A stretch of 64,000 nucleotides of DNA from Tetzosporium hominis (lineage in GTDB: Bacteria > Bacillota > Bacilli > Bacillales_A > Planococcaceae): contig NZ_NOKQ01000276.1 in NCBI RefSeq assembly GCF_002265435.1, positions 1 through 64,000 of the forward strand. The letters run 5' to 3'. The number at the start of each line of letters is the position of its first letter. Positions within the stretch are counted from its first letter, which is position 1. The position numbers were made by a program, and so were the translations under genes. The notes under the pieces are model-generated. The model worked only from the letters and a program-made list of their open reading frames with translations, did not search any database and was not told the DNA's origin. This document shows, one piece after another, positions 8,850-17,000 of this stretch.

Positions 8850-8880
8850 AGCTGTCCTATGGGGCAGCTTTTCTTTTTCT
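8850..8880 (+). terminator. intercistronic hairpin between menB and menE
   Basis: AGCTGTCC, loop TAT and GGGGCAGCT form an 8-bp stem followed by TTTTCTTTTTCT. It could reduce menE expression relative to menB. The bases just before it (TTCAACACATCTA) resemble the right end of the 119-bp repeat family. Confidence 0.6.
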
Positions 8881-8899
8881 AATGAAAGGGTGAATGTGG

Positions 8900-10306
8900 A
8901 TGTATCCAAACTTACTTCAGAAACGAGTCGCTTTAACACCAAGCCGAGTTGCTTTTGAAATGAACGGGAAGACTTGGACCTGGAGTGAAGTCTTTGAGCG
9001 AGCTCTAGCTATTTCAGAAAAGCTTCCAGTACGGTCAGGCGAAAGAATTGGCTTCTGGACGAAAAACAGCGAGTCTCTCTACTTCTTCCTTTTAGCTGCG
9101 ATGGCAAAAGAGTGTGAACTAGTTCTTTTCAATGATCGCCTTTCTAAAGAAGAGTTCTTGTACCAGCAGCAAGATGCGGAAGTTCGTGTGACGCTAACAG
9201 AATCCGCTGAACGAGGACACTTAGACAATGTGTTGTTGTTTGATGATGTAGAGGCTAAGGAGCCGGTGCCTTTTACTATACAAGGACAATGGAGTCCTGA
9301 CAGAACGATTTCTATCATGTATACATCCGGAACTACCGGACGACCAAAAGGGGTCCGACAGACGCTAGAAAATCATATGTCCAGTGCTCTCGGTTCTGCG
9401 CTTTCATCAGGTGTGCTCCCAGAAGACAAATGGTTATGTGTCATGCCTTTGTATCACATCAGCGGTTTTTCGATGATTATGAGGTCTCTCATCTATGGTT
9501 CTGCTTTACAGCTACACACTCGTTTTGAACCTAAAGCGATACTAGAGGCGATCGAGTGTGACGGAATCAGCCATCTTTCCGTTGTGACGACGATGCTAGG
9601 ACAACTTCTTGAGCAATACGAGCAGCAGCCGTTTCCGATTCCTTCAACGTTTCGAACTGTATTAGCAGGTGGTGGACCCGTGCCGGCTAGTTACTTGGAA
9701 CAAGCACAATCGAATGGGTTTCCCGTCGTGCAAACATATGGGATGACGGAAACTTCTAGTCAGACATGTACATTACTCGCTGAAGATGCGATTCGAAAAA
9801 TTGGCTCTGCAGGAAAGCCTCTATTCTTTGCAGAGGTTCGTATTGATGGCGAGTCAGAGGGAGAGGTGTGGGTTCGAGGACCTCACGTGACTCCAGGGTA
9901 TGTTGGAGCAGCCACTAGTTTAGATCCAGTAACGGATGATGGGTGGTTAAAGACAGGAGACATAGGCCGAATCGATGAAGAAGGGTATCTCTATATTTTA
10001 GATCGCCGATCTGATTTGATTGTTTCTGGTGGAGAGAATGTCTATCCTGCTGAAATTGAACAAGTGTTGATGGGGCATCCGAGTATTCAAGAAGCAGGGG
10101 TTATAGGGCAACCAGACGAACGTTGGGGACAAGTTCCTGTTGCGTTTGTCGTTCTCCGATTCGGAGAAGTGTTGCCGGAACTGGATTCCTACCTTGAGCA
10201 ACATTTGGCCAAGTACAAACACCCAAAAGTAATTCGAGTAGTCGAGCAGTTACCTCGCAATGCTTCAAATAAATTGATTCGAAGAGAATTGAAGAAGTGG
10301 TTATAA
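8900..10306 (+). CDS. menE: o-succinylbenzoate-CoA ligase MenE
   Basis: Adenylate-forming enzyme (468 residues) activating o-succinylbenzoate with CoA. Core motifs: YTSGTTGRPKG (P-loop, about residue 145), YGMTETSS, GWLKTGD, and the C-terminal RNASNKLIRREL with the catalytic lysine. Two ATGs compete: 8894 is only 3 nt from GAAAGGG, 8900 is 9 nt away and is preferred. It is the last men gene here: the menC that follows menE in B. subtilis is absent and a terminator comes directly. Confidence 0.93.
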   Translation: MYPNLLQKRVALTPSRVAFEMNGKTWTWSEVFERALAISEKLPVRSGERIGFWTKNSESLYFFLLAAMAKECELVLFNDRLSKEEFLYQQQDAEVRVTLTESAERGHLDNVLLFDDVEAKEPVPFTIQGQWSPDRTISIMYTSGTTGRPKGVRQTLENHMSSALGSALSSGVLPEDKWLCVMPLYHISGFSMIMRSLIYGSALQLHTRFEPKAILEAIECDGISHLSVVTTMLGQLLEQYEQQPFPIPSTFRTVLAGGGPVPASYLEQAQSNGFPVVQTYGMTETSSQTCTLLAEDAIRKIGSAGKPLFFAEVRIDGESEGEVWVRGPHVTPGYVGAATSLDPVTDDGWLKTGDIGRIDEEGYLYILDRRSDLIVSGGENVYPAEIEQVLMGHPSIQEAGVIGQPDERWGQVPVAFVVLRFGEVLPELDSYLEQHLAKYKHPKVIRVVEQLPRNASNKLIRRELKKWL

Positions 10307-10346
10307 AAAAAGGGGAAGTAGGCGTTTGCCTACTTCTCCTTTAGTC
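10307..10346. terminator. bidirectional terminator menE / zinc lipoprotein
   Basis: A stem GAAGTAGGC / GCCTACTTC with flanking A-rich and T-rich runs lies between the convergent genes, its 3' side reaching into the lipoprotein stop region. Confidence 0.75.
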
Positions 10347-11336
10347 GTTTAATGCTGTTTTTAGAGTTTCGATATTCCGCTCCATCAGCGTTAAATAATC
10401 GTCTCCATTGTCGATATCTTCATCTGTCAATACACCTAAATTGTGAAGTGGAAGAGTTTCTGCTCCAACTTCCGTACGAATAATATCAGTGAGTTTAGAT
10501 GAGACATTTTGTTCTGTCAAAATGTACGAGATGTTCTGCTCTTTTGCTTGATCTACAATAGCAGCCAACTCTTTTTGAGATGGCTCATCTTGAGTCGAAA
10601 GACCAGCTACTGCTATTTGTTGCAATCCGTAATCTTTTACCCAGTAACCAAATGCTGCGTGAGAGACGAAGAAGGTATCACGATCCGCTTCACTGACCAT
10701 TGTTTTAAATGATTCATCTAAATCAGCGAGATCCGCTTCTAGTGCTTCAAAATTCGCTGTAAATTCTTCTTCATTTTCTGGGGATGCTTCAATCAATTCA
10801 TTAAGAATCGACTTAGACAATTCAGCGCTTAATGTAGGTGAAATCCAAAGATGTGGATCTAGTGCTCCGTGATCATGACCCGCATGAGAATCTGTTTCTT
10901 CAGCGTGTTCTTCTTCAGAATGGCCTTCTTCAGCGTGTTCTTCTTCAAGAAGAGAGTCATCGGAAATGAAGTCAGCAAGTTCGACGATTTCTACATTTTG
11001 ATTTGCTAAAGTCTCTTTTGCACTTGGAATAAAACTTTCAAGCCCAAGGCCAATAGCAAACAACTTATCCGCTTCAGCAAATTTAATCATATCTTGCTGA
11101 GAAGGTTCAAAAGTATGTTCATCGGCTCCAGGAGGATAAACAGATTGAACAGTTACTAAATCGCCACCGATTCGCTCAGTAAAATATTCAAGTGGATAAA
11201 CTGTTGTATAAATAGAAAGCGGCTCTCCTGAACTAGCATTTTGAGATTGTGATTCATTTGAAGTTCCTTCCTCTGAACTACAAGCGGCTAAAGTTAAAGC
11301 TGAGACAAGAGCGAGAGGGAATAAAATCTTTTTCAT
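10341..11336 (-). CDS. zinc ABC transporter substrate-binding lipoprotein (ZnuA/AdcA type)
   Basis: Cluster A-I metal-binding protein, 331 residues. The signal peptide ends in a lipobox (LTLAAC, Cys about 19), so it should be lipid-anchored outside the membrane. A His/Glu-rich insertion at about residues 133-160 (EEEHAEEGHSEEEHAEE, then HAGHDHG) is typical of zinc-specific members; DPHLW follows. Metal ligand segments VYPPGADEHTFEPS and FFVSHAAFGY are present. No permease or ATPase gene is adjacent, so it is an orphan here. A Zur-like palindrome lies between promoter and ribosome binding site. Confidence 0.88.
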   Translation of the reverse strand: MKKILFPLALVSALTLAACSSEEGTSNESQSQNASSGEPLSIYTTVYPLEYFTERIGGDLVTVQSVYPPGADEHTFEPSQQDMIKFAEADKLFAIGLGLESFIPSAKETLANQNVEIVELADFISDDSLLEEEHAEEGHSEEEHAEETDSHAGHDHGALDPHLWISPTLSAELSKSILNELIEASPENEEEFTANFEALEADLADLDESFKTMVSEADRDTFFVSHAAFGYWVKDYGLQQIAVAGLSTQDEPSQKELAAIVDQAKEQNISYILTEQNVSSKLTDIIRTEVGAETLPLHNLGVLTDEDIDNGDDYLTLMERNIETLKTALND

Positions 11337-11348
11337 AACTTCCTCCTA

Positions 11349-11367
11349 AATAGTAATCGTTACGTTT
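11349..11367 (-). promoter_or_regulatory. candidate Zur box
   Basis: On the minus strand AAACGTAACGATTACTATT resembles the Bacillus Zur operator (TCGTAATNATTACGA), with the core CGTAA..GATTAC. It sits immediately upstream of the ribosome binding site of the zinc lipoprotein gene. Confidence 0.5.
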
Positions 11368-11412
11368 TATAAAATGACTTTCTTATCATACAAGCATTTC
11401 AAAAAGAAAGCA

Positions 11413-11443
11413 ACAAAAAACCACCAAATTATTTTTTTGGTGG
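11413..11443 (-). terminator. terminator overlapping the yidD 3' end
   Basis: On the minus strand CCACCAAA pairs with TTTGGTGG, followed by six T. The 5' arm is the last yidD codons (Pro-Pro-Lys), so coding and termination signals overlap. Confidence 0.8.
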
Positions 11444-11659
11444 CCAGTCGTCAGGAACGGGATCGATTCCGCCCTCGTGAAATGGATGACATTTTAAGAT
11501 GCGTCGTACAGTCAGGTATCCGCCTTTAATAGCGCCGTGTTTCTGAAGTGCTTCTACTCCGTAGTGTGAACACGTGGGATAAAAACGACAACTTGGTGGA
11601 GTCAAAGGAGATATCGCTTTCTGATAAAATCGAATCAAGACGATAAACAGTTGTTTCAT
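11429..11659 (-). CDS. yidD: membrane protein insertion efficiency factor YidD
   Basis: Small protein of 76 residues, homologous to B. subtilis YtjA. It carries the family core [22 protein letters not shown] with the conserved cysteines and the [17 protein letters not shown] segment. It is thought to assist YidC-dependent insertion at the membrane. GAGGTG lies 6 nt before ATG 11659; the in-frame GTG at 11668 overlaps that binding site and is rejected as a start. Confidence 0.92.
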   Translation of the reverse strand: MKQLFIVLIRFYQKAISPLTPPSCRFYPTCSHYGVEALQKHGAIKGGYLTVRRILKCHPFHEGGIDPVPDDWPPKK

Positions 11660-11676
11660 TTCGTTCACCTCATGAT

Positions 11677-11702
11677 GTTTAGTTTACTCTAAAAATGGGA
11701 AG
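11677..11702 (+). promoter_or_regulatory. possible sigma-B promoter of dps
   Basis: GTTTAG, 14-nt spacer, GGGAAG; compare GTTTAA-N12-14-GGGTAT. The -35 is identical to that of the stronger sigma-B candidate before ytxG. dps is in the B. subtilis sigma-B regulon, which supports the reading. Confidence 0.4.
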
Positions 11703-11737
11703 ATAAATAGTACAACGACTTAAAAGGAGAGATGAAC

Positions 11738-12187
11738 ATGTCAGCAGCACTCAATAAAGAATTAAACAAACAGGTGGCCACTTGGTCCGTGATGTACACG
11801 AAGTTACATAACTACCACTGGTACGTTAAAGGTCCGGCATTCTTTACATTACATGCGAAATTTGAAGAGCTTTATAATGAAGCGACCTTACACATGGATG
11901 AAATTGCAGAACGTTTATTGACTCTAGGTGGAAAACCTACAGCAACACTAAAAGAACATCTCGAATTGTCTGTAGTTAAAGAAGCGACAGGTAAAGAATC
12001 CACAGATCAGATGGTAGCTACGATTGTAAAAGATTTTGATACTATCATGAAATCCTTGAAAAAAGGGATGGATGAAGCAGCAAAAGATGAAGACGATATG
12101 ACAGAAGATCTTTTGAACGCCGTCTATCAGAGCATTGAAAAGCATCAATGGATGCTAAACGCATTCTTAGGTGATACAAACGAATAA
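11738..12187 (+). CDS. dps: Dps family DNA-binding ferritin-like protein
   Basis: 149-residue Dps/MrgA protein: dodecameric, oxidises Fe2+ with peroxide, stores iron and protects DNA. The ferroxidase ligands are visible in HNYHWYVKGPAFFTLHAKFEELYNE and in HMDEIAERLLTLG. ATG 11738 has AGGAGAG 6-7 nt upstream; ATG 11732 is too close. It is monocistronic, ended by a strong terminator. Confidence 0.95.
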   Translation: MSAALNKELNKQVATWSVMYTKLHNYHWYVKGPAFFTLHAKFEELYNEATLHMDEIAERLLTLGGKPTATLKEHLELSVVKEATGKESTDQMVATIVKDFDTIMKSLKKGMDEAAKDEDDMTEDLLNAVYQSIEKHQWMLNAFLGDTNE

Positions 12188-12196
12188 TGAATCCAG

Positions 12197-12228
12197 AGCG
12201 TGTGCGAAATTTTCGCACACGCTTTTTG
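12197..12228 (+). terminator. dps terminator
   Basis: AGCGTGTGCG and its complement with a 7-nt AT loop, followed by a T run. Confidence 0.9.
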
Positions 12229-12259
12229 CTATACTGAACGTAATGAAAGGCGTGATTTT

Positions 12260-13474
12260 ATGATTACATTTGAAGATACCACGGGAACCCCAGTGACCCT
12301 CTCACTTGATTTAAAGGACTTTAGTATTCCCTCCAAGCATGTATTGGTCATCGTAAAAAGAGGAGCCGATTACCTTGTCACAAAACATCCAAAGAGAGGA
12401 ATTGAATTTCCCGGTGGCAAAGTTGAACGAGGAGAGACGCTTGAAGAAGCAGCCCATCGTGAAGTGTTCGAAGAGACGGGCGTACGTATTCAAGATGTAC
12501 AGCCGTTTGCAGCTTATCAAGTCGAAGGAGAAGCATCGTTTGTAAAAACTGTCTTTCTAGCACGATTTGCTTCTGAAGAACCGTTCCAATCAGAATTTGA
12601 AACTGCAGGGAGACAATGGTTGCGACTGCGCGACATTGAACGTCATCCAGACAAAAGTTTCTATATGCGAGACGAAGGGATGACTACACTAGTGACGGAA
12701 TTAAAGCGACGTTTCCCCATTGTCGCGAGTCACAAGATTCCAAGTCCGCATAGTGGTGTCACGATTCAAGAAGTAACGTATCATTCTGATGACTATTATG
12801 TGAAAGGCTGGCTAGCGCTACCTAAAGGTGAGGCAAAAGAAGCAATCGTTTATCTACGCGGCGGCATTAACCAAATCGGAAAAGTTCGGCAGGCTCGTAT
12901 AGCACAGATTGCTAGTCAAGGATTCGCCGTTTTTGCTCCGCATTATAGAGGCTCTTTTGGAGGCGAAGGCAAAGATGAATTCGTTGGTGACGATCGACAA
13001 GACGCATACGGAGCAGTGGATATATTGAGTTCAATAGGCTATGACCGGATTCATTTGTTCGCTTTTAGTAGGGGAGGCATCATGGCGCTCTGGGCGGGTA
13101 GTAAACGTCCAAATGTGACATCCATAGTGACATGGGGTGGAGTTTCATCGATTTATCTCACATATAAAGAACGGGTTGATATGAGGCGCATGATGAAGCG
13201 AATCTATGGAGGTTCTCCGAATACAGCGGCAGAGGCATTCGATTCTCGTGATGCGTTACAGCATCTTAATGACATTCAGTGTCCTGTTTTGATCATTCAC
13301 GGTGAGCAAGATGAAAATGTGGGATTTGAGCATGCCACTCTGTTAGAGGATGGGTTGAAAGAAAAAGGGAAACAAGTAGAGACGCGCTATTTGAAGGACC
13401 ATCATCACTTTGTTCCGGACCCTCTAAACCGCAAGATTTTACGTGAAGCACTTGAGTGGATGCGCGAGCAGTAG
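12260..13474 (+). CDS. fused NUDIX hydrolase (YtkD-like) and alpha/beta hydrolase (YtmA-like)
   Basis: A 404-residue two-domain protein. Residues about 1-150 are a NUDIX hydrolase with a complete Nudix box from Gly53 to Val75 (G-x5-E-x7-REVFEETGV), resembling YtkD, a nucleoside triphosphate and RNA 5' pyrophosphohydrolase. Residues about 155-404 are a dienelactone-hydrolase/prolyl-oligopeptidase-type alpha/beta hydrolase resembling YtmA, with nucleophile Ser270 in AFSRGG, Asp351 in HGEQDEN and a His cluster at 381-383. In B. subtilis these are separate genes in this same region. No internal stop or frameshift is seen at the junction. The start is ATG 12260 behind GAAAGGCG; the reading frame upstream overlaps the dps terminator. 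Confidence 0.88.
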   Translation: MITFEDTTGTPVTLSLDLKDFSIPSKHVLVIVKRGADYLVTKHPKRGIEFPGGKVERGETLEEAAHREVFEETGVRIQDVQPFAAYQVEGEASFVKTVFLARFASEEPFQSEFETAGRQWLRLRDIERHPDKSFYMRDEGMTTLVTELKRRFPIVASHKIPSPHSGVTIQEVTYHSDDYYVKGWLALPKGEAKEAIVYLRGGINQIGKVRQARIAQIASQGFAVFAPHYRGSFGGEGKDEFVGDDRQDAYGAVDILSSIGYDRIHLFAFSRGGIMALWAGSKRPNVTSIVTWGGVSSIYLTYKERVDMRRMMKRIYGGSPNTAAEAFDSRDALQHLNDIQCPVLIIHGEQDENVGFEHATLLEDGLKEKGKQVETRYLKDHHHFVPDPLNRKILREALEWMREQ

Positions 13475-13475
13475 G

Positions 13476-13580
13476 AATGAGCGGGCGTTCATCGGTGGGG
13501 AGAGGGTTTTCTTCAACATCAAGCTGTGTTTCTTCTGCATAGAGTAGAATTTCTTCAACTTGAATCATGATTTCATCTGC
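13476..13580 (-). repeat. 21-bp tandem repeat array I (five units)
   Basis: Read on the minus strand, five consecutive 21-bp units, for example GTTGAAGAAATTCTACTCTA(T) and GCAGAAGAAACACAGCTTGA(T), start directly behind the stop codon of the fused hydrolase gene. The period is a multiple of three and the frame stays open (heptads such as VEEILLY, AEETQLD), but there is no convincing start or ribosome binding site. It is related in sequence to the array at 29714-29839. Confidence 0.8.
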
Positions 13581-13593
13581 AAGGAACTGGAAA

Positions 13594-13631
13594 ATAAAAA
13601 CAAGGCCCACTCATGGCGAGTAGGCCTTGTT
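13594..13631 (-). terminator. pckA terminator
   Basis: On the minus strand ACAAGGCC-x-ACTC pairs with GAGT-x-GGCCTTGT, followed by TTTTTATTTT, 13 nt past the pckA stop. Confidence 0.88.
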
Positions 13632-13643
13632 TGTTGTTTACTA

Positions 13644-15230
13644 TTAGATGATAGGGCCGCCTTTAGAGATAATCTCTTCAGATACGCCTGCGAATTTTTT
13701 GAAGTTTTCGCGGAAGCTGTCAGCAAGCTCTTTTGCTTTTTTGTCATAAGCGTCTTTATCTGCCCATGCATTGCGTGGGTTCAGAACATCACTTGGAACA
13801 CCTGGAACTTCTTTCGGAATCGCTACACCGAATACAGAACCTTGCTCTGTTTCTACATTATCAAGTTTACCGTCGATTGCAGCACGAACCATAGCACGTG
13901 TGTAAGACAGTTTCATACGCGTACCAACGCCGTACTCTCCGCCAGTCCAACCTGTGTTGACTAAGTAAACATTCACTCCGTGCTCGTCGATTTTTTGTCC
14001 TAGCATTTCAGCATACACAGACGCTGGAAGTGGAAGGAATGGAGAACCGAAGCAAGTTGAGAATACTGGTTGTGGGCTTGTAATCCCACGCTCTGTACCT
14101 GCAAGTTTTGAAGTGAAACCACTTAAGAAGTGGTACATAGCTTGTTCTTTCGTTAATTTAGAGATTGGAGGCAATACGCCGAATGCATCTGCAGTCAAGA
14201 ACACAATCGTTTTAGGGTGACCTGCTACAGATGGTACCATGATATTCTCTATAAAGTCGATTGGGTAAGCAGCACGTGTGTTTTCAGTTAATGAATTGTC
14301 ATCATAATCTGCTTCACGAGTCTCTTCATCAATCACTACGTTTTCAAGAACTGTACCGAATTTGATCGCATTGAAGATCTCTGGTTCGTTTTCTTCCGTC
14401 AAGTTGATACATTTTGCATAGCAACCGCCTTCCATATTGAAGACGCCCGTATCTGACCAACCGTGCTCGTCATCACCGATTAGCTTACGGCCTTTGTCGG
14501 CAGACAATGTTGTTTTTCCTGTTCCAGATAGACCGAAGAACAAAGCAACATCGCCTTCTTCACCAACGTTTGCAGAACAGTGCATTGGAAGAATTCCTTG
14601 TTCAGGAAGTAAGTAGTTCATGATACCGAAGATCGATTTTTTCATTTCACCAGCGTATTCTGTACCGCCAATCAAAACGATTCGCTCTTCCATAGATACC
14701 ATGATGAACGTCTCAGAGTTTGTGCCATCAACAGCTGGATCTGCTTTGAAAGTAGGTGCACTTACAATCGTGAATTCTGCATTGTGAGAGGCAAGCTCTT
14801 CAGCAGTTGGACGGATGAACAACTGGTGAGCGAATAGGTTGTGCCATGCATACTCATTGATTACTTGGATTGGTAAGCGAGAATCTTTGTCTGCTCCTGC
14901 AAATCCTTTAAATAGGAAAAGAGCATCTTTTGTTTGTAGGTAATCAATTACTTTTGCATAAAGGTTTTGGAAGATTTCTTTAGAGATTGGACGGTTTACA
15001 GAACCCCAATCAACCTTGTCGCGAGAAATGTCTTCATCGACCATATATTTATCTTCTGGGGAACGCCCCGTATACTTTCCAGTTTCTGCGCGAAGTGCGC
15101 CAGTTGAAGTCAAAGTGCCTTCTCCACGAGCTATGGCTTGTTCAACAAGCTGAGCTACTGAAAGCTGTGTATGGACTTGGTCTCCCGATAATAAAGACTG
15201 AATTGCGCTTTTTGTATCGATCGATTGCAT
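13644..15230 (-). CDS. pckA: phosphoenolpyruvate carboxykinase (ATP)
   Basis: Gluconeogenic enzyme (528 residues) converting oxaloacetate and ATP to PEP. The kinase motifs are intact: [11 protein letters not shown] (P-loop, about residue 240), the preceding MHCSANVG and the ENVV/EGGCYAK segments. Full family length. Its divergent neighbour is metK, with the SAM riboswitch between them. A CcpN-like box overlaps the predicted -10, consistent with glycolytic repression as known for B. subtilis pckA. Confidence 0.96.
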   Translation of the reverse strand: MQSIDTKSAIQSLLSGDQVHTQLSVAQLVEQAIARGEGTLTSTGALRAETGKYTGRSPEDKYMVDEDISRDKVDWGSVNRPISKEIFQNLYAKVIDYLQTKDALFLFKGFAGADKDSRLPIQVINEYAWHNLFAHQLFIRPTAEELASHNAEFTIVSAPTFKADPAVDGTNSETFIMVSMEERIVLIGGTEYAGEMKKSIFGIMNYLLPEQGILPMHCSANVGEEGDVALFFGLSGTGKTTLSADKGRKLIGDDEHGWSDTGVFNMEGGCYAKCINLTEENEPEIFNAIKFGTVLENVVIDEETREADYDDNSLTENTRAAYPIDFIENIMVPSVAGHPKTIVFLTADAFGVLPPISKLTKEQAMYHFLSGFTSKLAGTERGITSPQPVFSTCFGSPFLPLPASVYAEMLGQKIDEHGVNVYLVNTGWTGGEYGVGTRMKLSYTRAMVRAAIDGKLDNVETEQGSVFGVAIPKEVPGVPSDVLNPRNAWADKDAYDKKAKELADSFRENFKKFAGVSEEIISKGGPII

Positions 15231-15289
15231 AGGTTGAATACCATCCTTAAATAGATTTTCCGTACTAACGGAATGCTAATATGTGAATT

Positions 15290-15300
15290 AGTATAACACA
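15290..15300 (-). promoter_or_regulatory. candidate CcpN box overlapping pckA -10
   Basis: On the minus strand TGTGTTATACT fits the CcpN consensus TRTGHYATAYW at all 11 positions and contains the -10 TATACT (15295-15290). A weak -35 TAGACT lies 16 nt upstream. Confidence 0.6.
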
Positions 15301-15374
15301 TTAAATCAAATAGTCTACACTAATACGTCACCTGAATAGTGATTTTTTTGTGTAGGGATTCACACAGTTTTTTG

Positions 15375-15403
15375 TTGACTTTCCTATAGGGAGTGCGTAT
15401 GAT
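15375..15403 (+). promoter_or_regulatory. metK promoter
   Basis: TTGACT, 17-nt spacer, TATGAT, followed 18 nt later by the first riboswitch stem. Confidence 0.88.
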
Positions 15404-15420
15404 GAAAAATTGAACGGATA

Positions 15421-15547
15421 CTCTTATCCCGAGCTGGTGGAGGGGTCAGGCCCTATGAAACCCGGCAACCTCAATAAGATAGAGATGTAACACTTATTGA
15501 AAAGGTGCCCAACCTGAGACAGGGATTTTCCCTGATTGATAAGAGTG
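15421..15547 (+). promoter_or_regulatory. SAM-I riboswitch (S box)
   Basis: P1 arms CTCTTATC (15421) and GATAAGAG (about 15538-15545) enclose the S-box core GGAGGGG-x-CAGGCCCTATGAAACCCGGCAACC-like segments (15438-15470) and the P3/P4 arm GGTGCCCAACCTGAGACAGG. SAM binding is expected to favour the terminator that follows and so lower metK expression. Confidence 0.95.
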
Positions 15548-15563
15548 AAAGGTGCAAAGAAAT

Positions 15564-15600
15564 CATCCTTTCCTCATTAGTGAGTGAAAGGATTTTATTA
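15564..15600 (+). terminator. riboswitch-controlled terminator before metK
   Basis: ATCCTTTC...CTCA and TGAG...GAAAGGAT form the stem, followed by TTTATTATTT. Placed as expected for S-box attenuation. Confidence 0.85.
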
Positions 15601-15726
15601 TTTATGAACGCCTTCAACCATGCGCCAAATCCAAAACAGCTTCAAGTATTCTAGGCTTGCCATGGGGAATGAGTACCGGTTCAATTCACGAGAGCAATCT
15701 CGCAGGATCAAGAAGGAGGAAATATT
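15601..15726 (+). other. metK leader downstream of the attenuator
   Basis: 126 nt of transcribed leader between attenuator and start codon. It holds a 16-codon open frame (ATG 15604 to TAG 15654) with only a weak upstream purine run, and a hairpin CGAGA-GCAAT-CTCG just before the metK ribosome binding site. Function unknown. Confidence 0.5.
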
Positions 15727-16923
15727 ATGACACAACGTCGATTATTCACTTCGGAATCAGTAACAGAAGGCCATCCGGATAAGATTTGTGACCAAATCTC
15801 AGATGCGATCCTTGACGCAATCTTAACTGAAGACCCGAATGCACGTGTTGCGTGCGAAACTACTGTAACTACTGGACTAGTTCTTGTTGCAGGAGAAATT
15901 ACTACATCTGCTTACGTAGATATCCAAAAAACGGTGCGTGAAACAGTTCGAGAAATCGGCTACACGCGTGCAAAATTTGGTTTTGATGCAGATACATCTG
16001 CAGTCTTAACAGCAATCGATGAGCAATCGGCTGATATCGCTTTAGGTGTTGACCAAGCGCTTGAAGCTCGCGAAGGTTCTATGACGGACGCGGACATCGA
16101 AGCAATCGGTGCAGGTGACCAGGGTCTGATGTTTGGATTCGCTTGTAATGAAACAGAAGAATTAATGCCACTTCCAATCAGCTTGGCACATAAATTGTCA
16201 CGCCGCTTATCAGAAGTGCGTAAAAACGAAACTCTTGAGTACCTTCGTCCAGACGGAAAAACTCAAGTAACAGTTGAATATGACGAGAACGGGAAACCAG
16301 TTCGTGTAGACACAATCGTTATTTCAACACAACATGCTCCAGAAGTAACTCTAGAGCAAATCCAATCAGATTTGAAAGAACATGTGATCAACGCTGTAGT
16401 TCCAGCTGAGTGGATTGACGAAAATACGAAATACTTCATTAACCCAACAGGCCGCTTCGTAATCGGTGGACCTCAAGGGGATGCAGGTCTAACAGGACGT
16501 AAGATCATCGTTGACACATACGGCGGTTACGCTCGTCACGGTGGCGGCGCATTCTCTGGTAAGGACGCTACGAAAGTAGACCGTTCTGCAGCGTATGCAG
16601 CTCGTTATGTAGCGAAGAACATTGTCGCTGCAGGTCTTGCTGACAAAGTAGAAGTACAACTTGCTTATGCAATTGGTGTTGCACAGCCAGTTTCTATTGC
16701 TGTTGACACATTTGGTACAGGTAAAGCTACTGAGGCGGACATGGTGACATGGATCCGTGAATTGTTTGACCTTCGCCCAGCAGGAATCATCAAGATGCTT
16801 GATCTTCGTCGTCCGATCTACAAGCAGACAGCTGCTTATGGACACTTTGGTCGTACAGATATTGATGTACCATGGGAAAAAACAGACAAAGCTGCTGATT
16901 TGAAAGCTAAAGCGGGTCTATAA
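15727..16923 (+). CDS. metK: S-adenosylmethionine synthase MetK
   Basis: Makes SAM from methionine and ATP; 398 residues. Motifs: [18 protein letters not shown] (ATP site), [26 protein letters not shown]. Strong codon bias fits high expression. AGGAGG precedes the ATG by 8 nt. Expression is governed by the SAM-I riboswitch, giving end-product feedback. A hairpin terminator and a dispersed repeat follow. Confidence 0.98.
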   Translation: MTQRRLFTSESVTEGHPDKICDQISDAILDAILTEDPNARVACETTVTTGLVLVAGEITTSAYVDIQKTVRETVREIGYTRAKFGFDADTSAVLTAIDEQSADIALGVDQALEAREGSMTDADIEAIGAGDQGLMFGFACNETEELMPLPISLAHKLSRRLSEVRKNETLEYLRPDGKTQVTVEYDENGKPVRVDTIVISTQHAPEVTLEQIQSDLKEHVINAVVPAEWIDENTKYFINPTGRFVIGGPQGDAGLTGRKIIVDTYGGYARHGGGAFSGKDATKVDRSAAYAARYVAKNIVAAGLADKVEVQLAYAIGVAQPVSIAVDTFGTGKATEADMVTWIRELFDLRPAGIIKMLDLRRPIYKQTAAYGHFGRTDIDVPWEKTDKAADLKAKAGL

Positions 16924-16950
16924 TAAGCAAAATAAATTGGGCCTAAACCC

Positions 16951-16987
16951 AGTAAAGGGAGTTTCTCGACATGAGAAACTCCCTTTT
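16951..16987 (+). terminator. metK terminator (start of dispersed repeat R1)
   Basis: AAGGGAGTTTCTC and GAGAAACTCCCTT enclose a short loop, followed by TTTT. The same hairpin occurs at 52383-52417 as part of a larger repeat. Confidence 0.85.
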
Positions 16988-17000
16988 TATGTGGTATATG

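Noticed and set aside
12311-12563. Minus-strand frames inside the NUDIX domain
   Set aside because: Antisense shadows of a gene with complete motifs; no translation signals.
13476-13610. Minus-strand frame with heptads (VEEILLY, AEETQLD) as a small protein gene
   Set aside because: No ribosome binding site; it is overlaid by the pckA terminator and by coding sequence of the hydrolase, and the 21-bp units recur at 29714 without an open gene.
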